The position numbers were made by a program, and so were the translations under genes. The notes under the pieces are model-generated. The model was not told where the DNA came from. It saw nothing but the letters and a program-made list of their open reading frames with translations, and searched no databases. Below are positions 1 to 11,627 of a stretch of 64,000 bases of DNA, piece after piece. Position 1 is the first letter of the stretch. Every line of letters starts with the position of its first letter. Origin of the DNA: Bacteroides helcogenes P 36-108 (GTDB lineage Bacteria; Bacteroidota; Bacteroidia; Bacteroidales; Bacteroidaceae); the NCBI RefSeq assembly GCF_000186225.1, contig NC_014933.1:1922001-1986000 (forward strand), in the 5' to 3' direction.

Positions 1-117
1 CGTGTGGCCAATGATGATACGGATATGGAAGTGGAATATATCAATACGGCCCTGGATAATTCGATGATGGATGACTATTCTCTATACGTTTATCTTGCAG
101 ATGTTGACGGAGAGTAA
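1..117 (+). CDS. C-terminal end of an unknown protein (truncated by window edge)
   Basis: An open frame runs from base 1 to a TAA at 115-117 and gives 38 residues ending YLADVDGE. It is acidic and has no motif I recognise. The next gene starts 29 bases downstream on the same strand, so the two are probably co-transcribed. In Bacteroides, Spy-like genes often follow an ECF sigma factor and a small membrane protein, but this fragment is too short to tell whether it belongs to such a set. Confidence 0.6.
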   Translation, partial: RVANDDTDMEVEYINTALDNSMMDDYSLYVYLADVDGE

Positions 118-146
118 GATAAGAACTAAACTGAAAGAAAAGAACA

Positions 147-623
147 ATGAAAAAGCTGATCGTTTTATTTATTATGGTATGCGGTGTCATGCCCTTGCTT
201 TGGGCTTCCGACGGATGTGACCAGCGTCTGACGCAGGATGAATTTCGCGCTAAGCAGAAAGCCTATATCACTGAGAAGGCAGGTTTGACGAAAGAGGAGG
301 CCGCTAAATTTTTCCCGCTTTATTTTGAGTTGCAGGATCGGAAGAAACAACTGAATGATGAGGCATGGGGGCTGATTCGTAAAGGAAAGAATGAGAGCAC
401 TACCGAAGCTCAGTATGAGGAGATAATGGAAGGCGTCTATGATGCCCGCATGGCTTCCGACCGTCTGGACAAGACTTATTTTGATAAATTCAAGAAGATG
501 CTTTCCTTCAAGAAGATTTATCTGATACAGAAGGCAGAAATGAAGTTTCATCGTGAATTACTGAGAAATATGCAACCGAGGGGAAAAGGAGGACCGGAAA
601 GGAAACAATCGGTTGAAAAATAA
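147..623 (+). CDS. Spy/CpxP-like periplasmic protein
   Basis: 158 residues. An N-terminal signal peptide (MKKLIVLFIM, hydrophobic core, cleavage near residue 20) is followed by an all-helical, highly charged domain. A segment reading LTKEEAAKFFPLYFELQ and repeated K/E/R-rich helices resemble the Spy/CpxP/heavy-metal-sensor fold, whose members bind unfolded proteins or metals in the periplasm. The assignment rests on size, signal peptide and helical pattern; the two classical LTxxQ motifs are only weakly visible. The final 15 residues are a polar Gly/Arg/Lys tail. A stem-loop follows the stop at once. Confidence 0.65.
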   Translation: MKKLIVLFIMVCGVMPLLWASDGCDQRLTQDEFRAKQKAYITEKAGLTKEEAAKFFPLYFELQDRKKQLNDEAWGLIRKGKNESTTEAQYEEIMEGVYDARMASDRLDKTYFDKFKKMLSFKKIYLIQKAEMKFHRELLRNMQPRGKGGPERKQSVEK

Positions 624-691
624 AAACAGATGGTCTGTTTGCACAAAACAGATCGCTTGTTGAGGTTGCACGGACCATCTGTTTGGATGGT
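624..691. terminator. Bidirectional terminator-like hairpin between convergent genes
   Basis: A perfect 12-bp inverted repeat (AAACAGATGGTC at 624-635, its complement at 673-684) with a 37-base loop lies between the forward Spy-like gene and the reverse mazG. A run of T follows the right arm. It probably ends transcripts from both sides, although the loop is long for a classical intrinsic terminator. Confidence 0.5.
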
Positions 692-1483
692 CTATTTTTT
701 TTGCTCCAGCGCTTTGGCCTCATTCCATAGCTTGTCCATTTCTTCCAAAGTCATGTCGTGCAGGTTCTTTCCTTCCTTGATACTGTGTGCCTCCACATAG
801 TTGAAGCGGCGGATAAACTTCTGGTTGGTGCATTCCAGTGCATTGTCTGGGTTGATTTTATAGAGGCGTGCGGCATTGATGAGGCTGAACATTACGTCAC
901 CGAATTCGGCTTCCGCTTTTTCCTTGTCCATATTGGCCACTTCGGTCTGAAACTCCTGAATTTCTTCTTTCACTTTATCCCACACTTGCTCGCGCTCTTC
1001 CCAGTCGAAGCCTACATTGCGTGCTTTGTCTTGAATGCGATAAGCCTTGATGAGTGAGGGCAGGGCGGCAGGTACACCACTTAGCACAGTCTTGTTGCCA
1101 TCCTTCTCCTTTAGCTTCAGTTGCTCCCAATTTTCGGACACCTGTCCGGCGGTTTCTGCCTTCACGTCTCCGAACACGTGCGGATGACGGTAAATCAGTT
1201 TTTCGCAGAGGTGGTCGCACACATCCTTGATGTCGAAGTCTTCCGTCTCGCTGCCTATCTTTGCATAGAAAGCTACATGTAACAATACATCGCCCAATTC
1301 TTTGCAGATATCGTTCTTGTCATCACGCATCAGGGCGTCACACAGTTCGTATGTTTCTTCAATGGTGTTTGGGCGCAGGCTCTCGTTGGTCTGTTTTCTG
1401 TCCCACGGACATTTTACTCGCAGTTCGTCGAGTATGTCGAGGAAGCGTCCGAAGGCTTCCATTTGTTCTTTTCTTGAATGCAT
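692..1483 (-). CDS. mazG: Nucleoside triphosphate pyrophosphohydrolase MazG
   Basis: 263 residues, the usual length for two-domain MazG. It hydrolyses (d)NTPs to NMP and pyrophosphate, clearing non-canonical nucleotides and influencing (p)ppGpp levels. The N-terminal domain carries CPWDRKQTNESL and the metal-binding helices NTIEETYELCDAL and ELGDVLLHVAF. The second MazG domain has EAEFGDVMFSLINAARLY. The ATG at 1483 lies about 20 bases below a TATTTTTG -7 element (1503-1510, reverse strand). An in-frame ATG at 1462 is possible but would shorten the conserved start. Confidence 0.95.
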   Translation of the reverse strand: MHSRKEQMEAFGRFLDILDELRVKCPWDRKQTNESLRPNTIEETYELCDALMRDDKNDICKELGDVLLHVAFYAKIGSETEDFDIKDVCDHLCEKLIYRHPHVFGDVKAETAGQVSENWEQLKLKEKDGNKTVLSGVPAALPSLIKAYRIQDKARNVGFDWEEREQVWDKVKEEIQEFQTEVANMDKEKAEAEFGDVMFSLINAARLYKINPDNALECTNQKFIRRFNYVEAHSIKEGKNLHDMTLEEMDKLWNEAKALEQKK

Positions 1484-1502
1484 GGTCTATTGAATTTGTC
1501 TG

Positions 1503-1510
1503 CAAAAATA
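1503..1510 (-). promoter_or_regulatory. -7 element of the mazG promoter
   Basis: On the reverse strand this reads TATTTTTG, a match to the Bacteroides TAnnTTTG -7 element, placed about 20 bases before the mazG ATG. No clear -33 TTTG is visible at the usual distance. Confidence 0.55.
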
Positions 1511-1515
1511 GGATA

Positions 1516-1569
1516 ATTGCACTACGGAAGTGCAGAAAAATGGAAAATTCTGCACTTCCGTAGTGCAAT
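1516..1569. repeat. Perfect 22-bp inverted repeat between mazG and the PfpI gene
   Basis: The left arm (1516-1537) and right arm (1548-1569) are exact reverse complements over 22 bp, with a 10-base A-rich loop. Each arm also holds a smaller dyad, GCACT-acgga-AGTGC. The element lies between the divergent mazG and DJ-1/PfpI genes, with no T-tract typical of a terminator. I cannot assign a function. Confidence 0.85.
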
Positions 1570-1628
1570 TACTGTGAAGAGGAGATGGAATAAAGCTTCA
1601 TGCGGAAAGAAGTAAGAGCTAAATGCAT

Positions 1629-1636
1629 TACCTTTG
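1629..1636 (+). promoter_or_regulatory. -7 element of the DJ-1/PfpI gene promoter
   Basis: TACCTTTG matches the Bacteroides -7 consensus and lies 41 bases before the ATG at 1677. An upstream in-frame ATG at 1623 falls before this element, so it cannot be the start if the promoter is real. Confidence 0.6.
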
Positions 1637-1676
1637 CATCTGCATAAATAACTTTATCCATAAGGAAAATAGAAAG

Positions 1677-2282
1677 ATGAAGAACGAAGTATTGTACGTG
1701 TTGCTTGACGAATATGCCGCACACGAAGCTGTTTATCTGTCACAGGCCATCAGCTCGGATGAGGTGGCAATGAAGCAGCATCCCAAGTACATTAATAAGG
1801 TAGTGGCTGCTACCATGCGGCCTGTCCGGTCTATCGGAGGATTCCGGACTTTGCCCGATTATTCGCTGGAGACCATGCCCGAAGACTATGCGGCATTGGT
1901 GCTGATTGGAGGCTACGGCTGGAAGACAGAAGTTGCCGAGGCGGTGGTTCCCATTGTGCAGAAAGCAATGGCCAAAGGAATTATAGTCGGTGCAATTTGC
2001 AATGGTGCGTCATTTATGGCTCAGCATGGTTTCCTCAACCATATAAAGCACACGGGCAATGGAGTGGAACAACTAAAACTGTGGGGTGGAGGAAACTATA
2101 CCAATGAGGCCGGTTACGTCAACAAACAGGCTGTGAGCGACGGGCGTATAGTGACAGCCAACGGTTCCGCCACATTGGAATTTGCACGCGAACTTTTAAT
2201 TCTGTTGGAGAACGATACGGAAGAACGCATTGAAATGTATTATCAGTTCAATAAGCAAGGATTTGTACAACTGTTCTCGTAA
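1677..2282 (+). CDS. DJ-1/PfpI family glutamine-amidotransferase-like protein
   Basis: 201 residues from the ATG at 1677, chosen because it follows a purine-rich stretch and the -7 element at 1629. The fold belongs to the class I glutamine amidotransferase superfamily: VLIGGYGWKTE precedes the nucleophile elbow GAICNG with Cys108. Family members include proteases, deglycases and chaperones, so the substrate cannot be named; annotators often call this type a putative intracellular protease or amidase. The last 40 bases overlap the end of the convergent DUF3810 gene on the other strand. Confidence 0.88.
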   Translation: MKNEVLYVLLDEYAAHEAVYLSQAISSDEVAMKQHPKYINKVVAATMRPVRSIGGFRTLPDYSLETMPEDYAALVLIGGYGWKTEVAEAVVPIVQKAMAKGIIVGAICNGASFMAQHGFLNHIKHTGNGVEQLKLWGGGNYTNEAGYVNKQAVSDGRIVTANGSATLEFARELLILLENDTEERIEMYYQFNKQGFVQLFS

Positions 2283-3331
2283 GAAATCAGCAGCCCCACC
2301 ACTTCCGAGTAATTCTTGCGTCCGCTTTCTATCCGGTTGCCTTTCAGATAGAGGTCGTATATCCGGTCCTGAATATCTCCGATAAGAGGATTGTATTTTG
2401 ACATCCAGTATTCGCTGTTCTTTCTTGCCAATTCGATGATTTCCGGTCGGATGCGGTCGAGTAGTGCTGTATATTCTTTCTCGTCCATCAGTCGGCGGGC
2501 ATTGCCGAGTACATGCGATAAGACAGAAAAGTAGCCGCTGAAGCGGATGCCGCGTGACTGCGAACGGGTGCAGACCTGATAAGCATAGAAATTGGCTTCA
2601 GCCTCGCTGGTGATGCCCAGCAGATGGGCAAGCTCGTGGGCATAAGTCGCCGGATATTGTGTGGGGAGCAAGTCACCGTTCAGCGTAAACTCGCAGAAGA
2701 AGGGCCCCATACTGCCTGTGACCCCCACCATAGAGATGAGTGGCGTGAAAAGCATGGTCTTTACACGGGGAGAGGGATGAAAGGGACGATGTACACCCAA
2801 TGAAGAACTGATTTGGTTGTAGCCCCGTATGCTCTCTCGGCAAACCAATGCCTCGTTGATGGACGTGACATTGGCATAAGAGGCATTCAGCTTCTTGACA
2901 TAGTTGTCTGCAAATCGTTGAAAACTTTCAGGCGTATAGGCAGAGTAGGGAATGCCGGTTCTTTCGTAAAAGTTCTTTTGCGAATAGTTCAGCCCCCATG
3001 CTGCATAGAACCATACATACACCCACGCCAGATATTTGGCGTTATTCAGCAAGATGCGCTTCCACTTCCTTTTCAAGCAAAGACGGGCATAGATGGGGTA
3101 AAGCAGTATGCCGGCAATGCTCAGTGCAATGAACAAGTCGCCGACGGCAAAAGGGATGAGGCGCGAGAAAGACGAAAGAATTTGCGCGATGAACGGATAC
3201 GCATGCTGTGCATAGCTGTCTCCCCAGCCGGGTACTGTCTGCACCAACCACACAAGCAGCAAAAAAAATATCAGAAGCGGCAAACCGCCTTTGAACCTTC
3301 TTCCAATTATCCTAATATCCGGTTTCATCAT
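2243..3331 (-). CDS. DUF3810 membrane protein with HExxH motif
   Basis: 362 residues from the tandem ATGs at 3331/3328. An upstream ATG at 3376 would add 15 polar residues that fall in a tandem repeat, so I prefer 3331. The N-terminus has three or four membrane segments (around residues 16-33, 60-82, 98-115). A soluble domain follows with HELAH at 232-236 and downstream acidic residues in GITSEAEANFYA, the pattern of a zinc metallopeptidase. DUF3810 has no established substrate; a membrane-anchored metalloprotease is an inference. The 3' end overlaps the convergent PfpI gene by 40 bp. Confidence 0.85.
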   Translation of the reverse strand: MMKPDIRIIGRRFKGGLPLLIFFLLLVWLVQTVPGWGDSYAQHAYPFIAQILSSFSRLIPFAVGDLFIALSIAGILLYPIYARLCLKRKWKRILLNNAKYLAWVYVWFYAAWGLNYSQKNFYERTGIPYSAYTPESFQRFADNYVKKLNASYANVTSINEALVCRESIRGYNQISSSLGVHRPFHPSPRVKTMLFTPLISMVGVTGSMGPFFCEFTLNGDLLPTQYPATYAHELAHLLGITSEAEANFYAYQVCTRSQSRGIRFSGYFSVLSHVLGNARRLMDEKEYTALLDRIRPEIIELARKNSEYWMSKYNPLIGDIQDRIYDLYLKGNRIESGRKNYSEVVGLLISYENSCTNPCLLN

Positions 3332-3355
3332 AAGCTCTATACCTTTGTTTTGTCT

Positions 3356-3502
3356 TTTCCCTCCTGTGGTAAACACTTTCCCTTTTGTGGTAAATACTTT
3401 TCCGCCCCTTTCTAAATAGCTTTTCCTCCTATGGTAAATTTCGTTACCCTCAGAGGTAAATCTCGTTACCTCCCGGAGAAACTATGCTTTCTTCTTGTGG
3501 AA
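3356..3502. repeat. Degenerate 21-bp tandem repeat upstream of valS
   Basis: Seven consecutive 21-base units (starting at 3356, 3377, 3398, 3419, 3440, 3461 and 3482) share a pattern close to TTTYCCTCCTGTGGTAAAT. Units 1, 2 and 4 are the most alike; units 3, 5, 6 and 7 are diverged. The array fills the gap between the divergent DUF3810 and valS genes and ends about 40 bases before the valS promoter. The period equals two helical turns. Confidence 0.75.
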
Positions 3503-3544
3503 AATGCTTTTGTAGAGCAAAGGTATATAATTCTTTTCATTGCT

Positions 3545-3578
3545 TTTGCCGTAAAAAGCTATTAATTTATTAATTTTG
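3545..3578 (+). promoter_or_regulatory. valS promoter
   Basis: TTTG at 3545-3548 (-33) and TAATTTTG at 3571-3578 (-7) are separated by 22 bases, matching the Bacteroides primary sigma-factor promoter. The valS ATG lies 35 bases downstream. Confidence 0.7.
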
Positions 3579-3613
3579 CGCCCATTATAACAAAATTATA
3601 GACTTTTAGAAAC

Positions 3614-6298
<2,685 letters not shown>

Positions 6299-6318
6299 AT
6301 AGCAGTATGATATGAAAA

Positions 6319-6352
6319 GAAAGCTCCGGAACATTTGTTCCGGAGCTTTCTT
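6319..6352 (+). terminator. Rho-independent terminator after valS
   Basis: A perfect 14-bp GC-rich stem (6319-6332 with 6337-6350, 4-base loop ATTT) followed by a T-rich stretch, 20 bases past the valS stop. Confidence 0.85.
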
Positions 6353-6376
6353 CGCTTAAATCCTTTTTTCAGGATT

Positions 6377-6823
6377 TTATTTCTCCAGCAAATCTTTCAG
6401 GAAAGTATCCAATTCTTCATTCAGTCCTTGCAGCAGTTCGTCATTCAAGAATAAAGTGTCATCATCTATCAACAGAAGTTCGGCAAGTGTTTCTTTTTCA
6501 TCATCTACCAATACAAATGAGAATGGCTTCAGGATAGTAAGCTTCTCGAAATCTCCTGCATTCTTCATGCTGCAAAGCAAAGTAGAGAAGATTCGCTCTA
6601 TATCTTCATAAAAGTCTTCGCCTTCATATGTAGTCCATTCCTCAATTGTTACGTTTGCCAGCTCCTCATCTTCATCGTCGAAGATGGACAATTCACCGGA
6701 ATTCTGGTTAGGTTGCAAATGAATGTCCGTTACGATAGTTTGTTCACAACCACAGGTATATTTGCTGATTGCTTTCTTAATGGTTCTCTCAAGGAGGGAT
6801 AATGACGATTGACTGAGCTTCAT
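6377..6823 (-). CDS. Conserved hypothetical acidic protein
   Basis: 148 residues, very acidic, with runs such as FDDEDEELANVTIEE and LLLIDDDTLFLNDELL. There is no signal peptide or membrane segment, so it is probably cytoplasmic. A single CGC near residue 24 (YTCGCEQ) is the only cysteine cluster. I do not recognise a family. It is transcribed toward valS and ends just past the valS terminator. It is separated from the lipoprotein gene upstream by about 90 AT-rich bases. Confidence 0.8.
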   Translation of the reverse strand: MKLSQSSLSLLERTIKKAISKYTCGCEQTIVTDIHLQPNQNSGELSIFDDEDEELANVTIEEWTTYEGEDFYEDIERIFSTLLCSMKNAGDFEKLTILKPFSFVLVDDEKETLAELLLIDDDTLFLNDELLQGLNEELDTFLKDLLEK

Positions 6824-6914
6824 AATGTCTTTTTTTCTTAATAGTTGTTCAAAGGTAGGGAAAATAATTAATAACGAAACATTAATAGTGAAAAAAATGG
6901 AGAACGTCGTTTAT

Positions 6915-8012
6915 TTAGTCCTCCTTGAATCGGTTCATTTGGGCATTCAAGCGCATTAAGCCCTCTTTTCTTTCTTGTAATTCGTTTACAAATAGGGTTG
7001 TGAAAAGATAATTGGGAACAGATTCAAGAGTGATTCCCTTGCTTTGCTTTTCGTCAATTTTGTCTATTTCGTGGGCGATGGCTTGTGCTTTGAGTGCCCA
7101 CTCCGTGGCTGTATTTATACTGTCCTGCATTTCATAGCCCAAAGCTATGTTATAGGCAGCGTACATTGTCTGTTTCTTTTTCTTTGTCCCAATATCCTTT
7201 TTCCACAGTTTGATGGCTTCGGCCCAATTTCCTTCTTTGACATATACGGCAGCATCACGCATGTTTATGGAGCCTCCCCTGAAAAAGTAACGGTTGGCTG
7301 TTTTCCAGTGAGGAAGGAGATACTTTACAGGTACAGTTCCAGCAAATTCGGAGGCTTGCTTTATCATATTGCTTTCGCTGATAAGGCGGGCACGTACGGA
7401 TGCTTCTCCACTTTCCACTTCTTCCCAAAAGATACTGTCATTACAGTTTATAGTGACCATAGCTCCCTTACGATTGGGTAAATATACTTTTACAGTGGGA
7501 TATACCTTTACATCTACTGTTCCATGGAAAGCTCCCCAATCTGGTATATAACTGATTTTACGGGTAGCACGCATCTGTATATTTTCCAGTGCTATAAGGA
7601 AGTCTGCACCCAGATTTCGGATAAGTTCATCTACTTCTTCTTGGTTCAGTGTGCTTTCTCGTGGAATAATGTCTTTACTGCGGAGAGCTGAATCACAAAT
7701 CACTACTTCATCAAAGTAATTTTCCTTAGCTAAGGATTCTGCCAGAGCCTCGGTTGTTACTTTTGCGTTTCCGTTGTAATAATTGGTGAGTCGGGCTATC
7801 TCATTTTCACTCTTTTTCTTTTCTTGTTGGCTGATAATAATCTTGTTGTCGGGAGTTTCCGGCATATTATTGACGACAGCTACCCGTTTCAGGGCAGACG
7901 GAAAACTGACCTCTGCCGGAAGCATGTAGTCTATAGACAGTTGCTCTACGCTTTGGCAACTACCCAAAAGCAGCATGCTTGTCAAAAACAGACAATAGTG
8001 ATGTTTGCCCAT
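6915..8012 (-). CDS. DUF6340 family lipoprotein
   Basis: 365 residues with a lipoprotein signal (LLLGSC, lipidated Cys19), so an envelope protein. Residues 40-140 include RVAVVNNMPETP and a region predicting beta/alpha structure resembling penicillin-binding-protein activator-type (LpoB/TolB-like) domains. A helical TPR-like part follows, where NWAEAIKLWKKDI and AAYNIALGYEMQ are typical. The layout matches the DUF6340 family of Bacteroidales. Exact role unknown. Confidence 0.75.
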   Translation of the reverse strand: MGKHHYCLFLTSMLLLGSCQSVEQLSIDYMLPAEVSFPSALKRVAVVNNMPETPDNKIIISQQEKKKSENEIARLTNYYNGNAKVTTEALAESLAKENYFDEVVICDSALRSKDIIPRESTLNQEEVDELIRNLGADFLIALENIQMRATRKISYIPDWGAFHGTVDVKVYPTVKVYLPNRKGAMVTINCNDSIFWEEVESGEASVRARLISESNMIKQASEFAGTVPVKYLLPHWKTANRYFFRGGSINMRDAAVYVKEGNWAEAIKLWKKDIGTKKKKQTMYAAYNIALGYEMQDSINTATEWALKAQAIAHEIDKIDEKQSKGITLESVPNYLFTTLFVNELQERKEGLMRLNAQMNRFKED

Positions 8013-8029
8013 AGTTTCTTACTTTAAAA

Positions 8030-8074
8030 AAATGTGATAAAGTGATAAGTGTTGCCACTCTGTCACTTTATCAC
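8030..8074 (-). terminator. AT-rich terminator-like hairpin downstream of secA
   Basis: A perfect 12-bp inverted repeat (GTGATAAAGTGA at 8034-8045, complement at 8063-8074) lies just after the secA stop. Read on the reverse strand it is followed by a run of T (complement of the A-run at 8026-8032). It fits an intrinsic terminator for secA, although the stem is AT-rich. Confidence 0.55.
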
Positions 8075-8095
8075 TTTATTATATCATTGCTTTAT

Positions 8096-11000
8096 CTATG
8101 CATTTTTCCCGTGGCAATTCTTATACTTTTTGCCACTTCCGCAAGGACAAGGATCGTTGCGCCCTACTGTCTTTTCTGCACGGATCGGTTCACGTTTGGG
8201 CTGTTCTCTGGTATCTTGTGCAGCGGCAGCCTGTTGGTTCGGATCGTTCAGATCGGTTTTTTGTTCATGATACTTGCTCATGTCCTGACGCTGTTCGGGG
8301 GCAGCCTGACGAACTTCTACCTGACGGGGAGCCTGAGGCGCTTCAGCCGGAGCCTCTTGTACCGGGATTTGTCCGCGCATCAGGATAGAGATGGTCTGGT
8401 TGTTGATTTTGTCAACCATCGCATCGAAAAGGTTCACGGATTCCAGTTTGTAAATCAGCAACGGATCTTTCTGTTCGTAGCTTGCATTCTGTACGGAATG
8501 TTTCAGATCATCCAGTTCACGCAGGTTCTCTTTCCATGCCTCGTCGATGACGTGCAGCAGGATAGACTTCTCAAACGATTTGACAACTTCCTTGCATTGG
8601 CTTTCGTAAGCAGCTTTCAGGCTGCAAGAAATATTGTACATACGTTTACCGTCCGTGATGGGAATAAGGATATTCTCATACATGTGGCCTTGAGTTTCAT
8701 ACACTTGCTTGATTACCGGATAGGCAACCTGTGCCATGCGCTCTGTCTTGCGTTTGAAGAGTTCCATAGCGGCATCAAATGTTTTTTCAGCAAGGTTCTC
8801 TTTCTTTTCGTTCCTGAATTCTTCTTCGGTAAAAGGAGCTTCCATTGCAATGTTTTGCAACAGATCCATCTTGCAGTTTTCATAATCGGGAGCCTCAATG
8901 GCGGCAGCACAACGATCCCAAATCATATTTACAATATCCATGCCGATGCGTTCACCCATCAGGGCGTGACGACGTTTGGTATAGACTACTGTACGCTGTT
9001 TGTTCATTACATCATCGTATTCCAGCAGACGTTTACGGATACCAAAGTTATTTTCCTCCACTTTCTTTTGGGCACGTTCGATGGACTTGGAAATCATGTT
9101 GGCTTCAATCATTTCTCCTTCCTTAAATCCGAGCTTATCCATTACACTGGCAATTCGGTCAGAAGCAAACAGACGCATCAGATTGTCTTCCAGCGATACG
9201 AAAAATACAGAAGATCCGGGATCTCCTTGACGTCCGGCACGACCACGCAACTGGCGGTCCACACGACGGCTTTCATGGCGTTCTGTACCGATGATGGCAA
9301 GACCGCCGGCAGCTTTCACTTCCGGACTCAGTTTGATGTCGGTTCCACGACCTGCCATGTTGGTGGCAATGGTTACGGCGCAACTCAGACCGGCCTTGGC
9401 TACAATATCCGCCTCTTTCTGGTGTAATTTGGCATTCAGTACACTATGCTCTATTTTGCGCATAGTCAGCATCTTGCTCAGCATTTCGGAGATCTCTACG
9501 GAAGTAGTACCTACCAGGACGGGACGTCCGGCTTCTACCATCTTTTCTATTTCTTCGATAACGGCCTTATACTTTTCGCGCTTGGTCTTATAAACGCGGT
9601 CATTCATGTCATTACGGGCTATCGGACGGTTAGTCGGAATTACCACGACATCCAGTTTGTAGATGTCCCATAGTTCGCCGGCTTCCGTTTCGGCAGTACC
9701 GGTCATACCGGACAGCTTGTGATACATACGGAAGTAGTTCTGCAATGTGATAGTTGCAAAAGTTTGTGTGGCGGCTTCTACTTTTACACCTTCTTTGGCC
9801 TCGATAGCCTGATGCAGACCATCGGAGTAGCGGCGGCCTTCCATGATACGTCCGGTTTGCTCATCCACAATTTTCACCTGCCCATCGATGACTACATATT
9901 CGTCATCTTTCTCAAACATAGTGTAAGCTTTCAGCAACTGGTTAATGGTGTGTACGCGTTCGCTCTTGATAGCATAGTTGGTCATCAGTGCATCTTTCTT
10001 TTCGAGGCGCTGTTCATCTGTCAGGTCTTTTTCATTTTCCAGCTCAGAAAGTTGGGCAGTGATATCAGGTAATACGAAGAATGTAGGATCTTCCGCGTTG
10101 CCGCTTATCAGATCCACACCTTTGTCCGTCAAGTCCACACTGTTCAGTTTTTCGTCGATGACGAAGAACAGAGGGTCTGTCACTTCGTGCATACGCTTGT
10201 TGTTCTGCTCCATGTAGATTTCCTCAGTCTTCAGCATGCCGGCTTTGATGCCTTGCTCACTGAGGAACTTGATTAACGCTTTGTTTTTTGGCAAGCATTT
10301 GTGGCTGCGGTACAAGGCAAGGAAGCCTTCTTCCACCTCTTTTTTGTCGTTTGAAACAATCAGGCGTTTGGCGTCAGCAAGGTATTGGGTAGCCAGCTTT
10401 TTTTGGGCTTCTACCAGACGTTCAACCTGGGGGCGAAGTTGCTCAAAGAGTTGGTCGTCGCCTTTGGGAACAGGTCCGGAAATAATCAGCGGAGTACGTG
10501 CATCGTCAATCAATACAGAGTCCACCTCATCGACAATGGCATAGTTGTGCTGGCGTTGTACCAAGTCTTTCGGACTGATAGCCATGTTGTCGCGAAGGTA
10601 ATCGAAGCCGAATTCATTGTTTGTACCGAAAGTGATGTCGGCCATATAAGCTTTGCGGCGGGCATCGGAGTTAGGTTGATGCTTGTCGATGCAATCCACG
10701 CTCAGCCCGTGGAACATATAGAGAGGCCCCATCCATTCGGAGTCACGTTTTGCCAGGTAGTCGTTCACTGTCACCACGTGTACACCGTTTCCGGTGAGGG
10801 CATTCAGGAATACCGGCAGGGTAGCTACCAGTGTCTTTCCTTCACCTGTCGCCATTTCTGCGATTTTACCTTTATGCAATACCACGCCACCGAATAACTG
10901 TACATCGTAATGTATCATGTTCCATACCGTGTCGTTGCCTCCGGCAACCCAGTGGTTCCGGTAGATAGCCTTGTCGTCCTCGATGCGTACGAAATCTTTG

Positions 11001-11422
11001 GTTGCGGCAAGCTGGCGGTCAAATTCTGTGGCGGTAACAGTCACTTCTTCATTCTCGGCAAAGCGTTTGGCTGTTTCTTTTACGATAGAGAAAGCTACGG
11101 GGAGTACCTCGTCCAATGCTTTTTCGTAAATCTCCAGAATATCTTTTTCTATTTTGTCAATCTGGTTAAAGATATCTTCACGCTGTTCCAGTTCGGTGTT
11201 TTCGACACTTGCTTTCAGTTCCTCTACTTTGGCTCGCTGTTCGGTGGCCGAATCGCGGATATAAGCTTTCAGTTCTTCTGTCTTGGCGCGTAGAGCGTCA
11301 TTATCAAGTTTGGCCACTTCCGGAAAAGCGGCTTTGATTTTTTCCACCCACGGCTGTATCTCTTTCATGTCGCGTGTGGATTTATTGCCGAAAATCGAGC
11401 TTAAAAATTCATTGAATCCCAT
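8096..11422 (-). CDS. secA: Preprotein translocase ATPase SecA
   Basis: 1108 residues, the typical length of Bacteroidales SecA, which carries lineage-specific insertions. The motor drives unfolded preproteins through SecYEG. Visible features are Walker A MATGEGKT (190-197), the DEAD-like [14 protein letters not shown], helicase motifs [15 protein letters not shown] and [12 protein letters not shown], and a zinc-binding SEC-C tail [14 protein letters not shown] at the extreme C-terminus. A Gln/Ala/Pro-rich linker precedes the tail. A -7 element lies 45 bases upstream. Confidence 0.98.
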   Translation of the reverse strand: MGFNEFLSSIFGNKSTRDMKEIQPWVEKIKAAFPEVAKLDNDALRAKTEELKAYIRDSATEQRAKVEELKASVENTELEQREDIFNQIDKIEKDILEIYEKALDEVLPVAFSIVKETAKRFAENEEVTVTATEFDRQLAATKDFVRIEDDKAIYRNHWVAGGNDTVWNMIHYDVQLFGGVVLHKGKIAEMATGEGKTLVATLPVFLNALTGNGVHVVTVNDYLAKRDSEWMGPLYMFHGLSVDCIDKHQPNSDARRKAYMADITFGTNNEFGFDYLRDNMAISPKDLVQRQHNYAIVDEVDSVLIDDARTPLIISGPVPKGDDQLFEQLRPQVERLVEAQKKLATQYLADAKRLIVSNDKKEVEEGFLALYRSHKCLPKNKALIKFLSEQGIKAGMLKTEEIYMEQNNKRMHEVTDPLFFVIDEKLNSVDLTDKGVDLISGNAEDPTFFVLPDITAQLSELENEKDLTDEQRLEKKDALMTNYAIKSERVHTINQLLKAYTMFEKDDEYVVIDGQVKIVDEQTGRIMEGRRYSDGLHQAIEAKEGVKVEAATQTFATITLQNYFRMYHKLSGMTGTAETEAGELWDIYKLDVVVIPTNRPIARNDMNDRVYKTKREKYKAVIEEIEKMVEAGRPVLVGTTSVEISEMLSKMLTMRKIEHSVLNAKLHQKEADIVAKAGLSCAVTIATNMAGRGTDIKLSPEVKAAGGLAIIGTERHESRRVDRQLRGRAGRQGDPGSSVFFVSLEDNLMRLFASDRIASVMDKLGFKEGEMIEANMISKSIERAQKKVEENNFGIRKRLLEYDDVMNKQRTVVYTKRRHALMGERIGMDIVNMIWDRCAAAIEAPDYENCKMDLLQNIAMEAPFTEEEFRNEKKENLAEKTFDAAMELFKRKTERMAQVAYPVIKQVYETQGHMYENILIPITDGKRMYNISCSLKAAYESQCKEVVKSFEKSILLHVIDEAWKENLRELDDLKHSVQNASYEQKDPLLIYKLESVNLFDAMVDKINNQTISILMRGQIPVQEAPAEAPQAPRQVEVRQAAPEQRQDMSKYHEQKTDLNDPNQQAAAAQDTREQPKREPIRAEKTVGRNDPCPCGSGKKYKNCHGKNA

Positions 11423-11466
11423 TATATATTAGTTTTTATTATTATTTACTGATTTGATTTTGTGCG

Positions 11467-11474
11467 CAAATTTA
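11467..11474 (-). promoter_or_regulatory. -7 element of the secA promoter
   Basis: Reads TAAATTTG on the reverse strand, a TAnnTTTG match, leaving a leader of about 40 bases before the secA ATG at 11422. Confidence 0.6.
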
Positions 11475-11627
11475 CTGATTTTGCAGCAGATAACACAATT
11501 AACAATGATTATTTTACAGATCCGGTTATGAATCTTCAGGCATGTATTACGTGGATGAGCACAGTTTGAGGTTTTGATCTATGTATGGCAACCGCGTAAT
11601 TTGTACCTGCAAAAGAGAAACTTCTTC

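Noticed and set aside
8042..9427. 461-codon open frame on the + strand
   Set aside because: It lies antisense to the conserved C-terminal half of secA and its translation has no recognisable domain; it is a codon-usage shadow.
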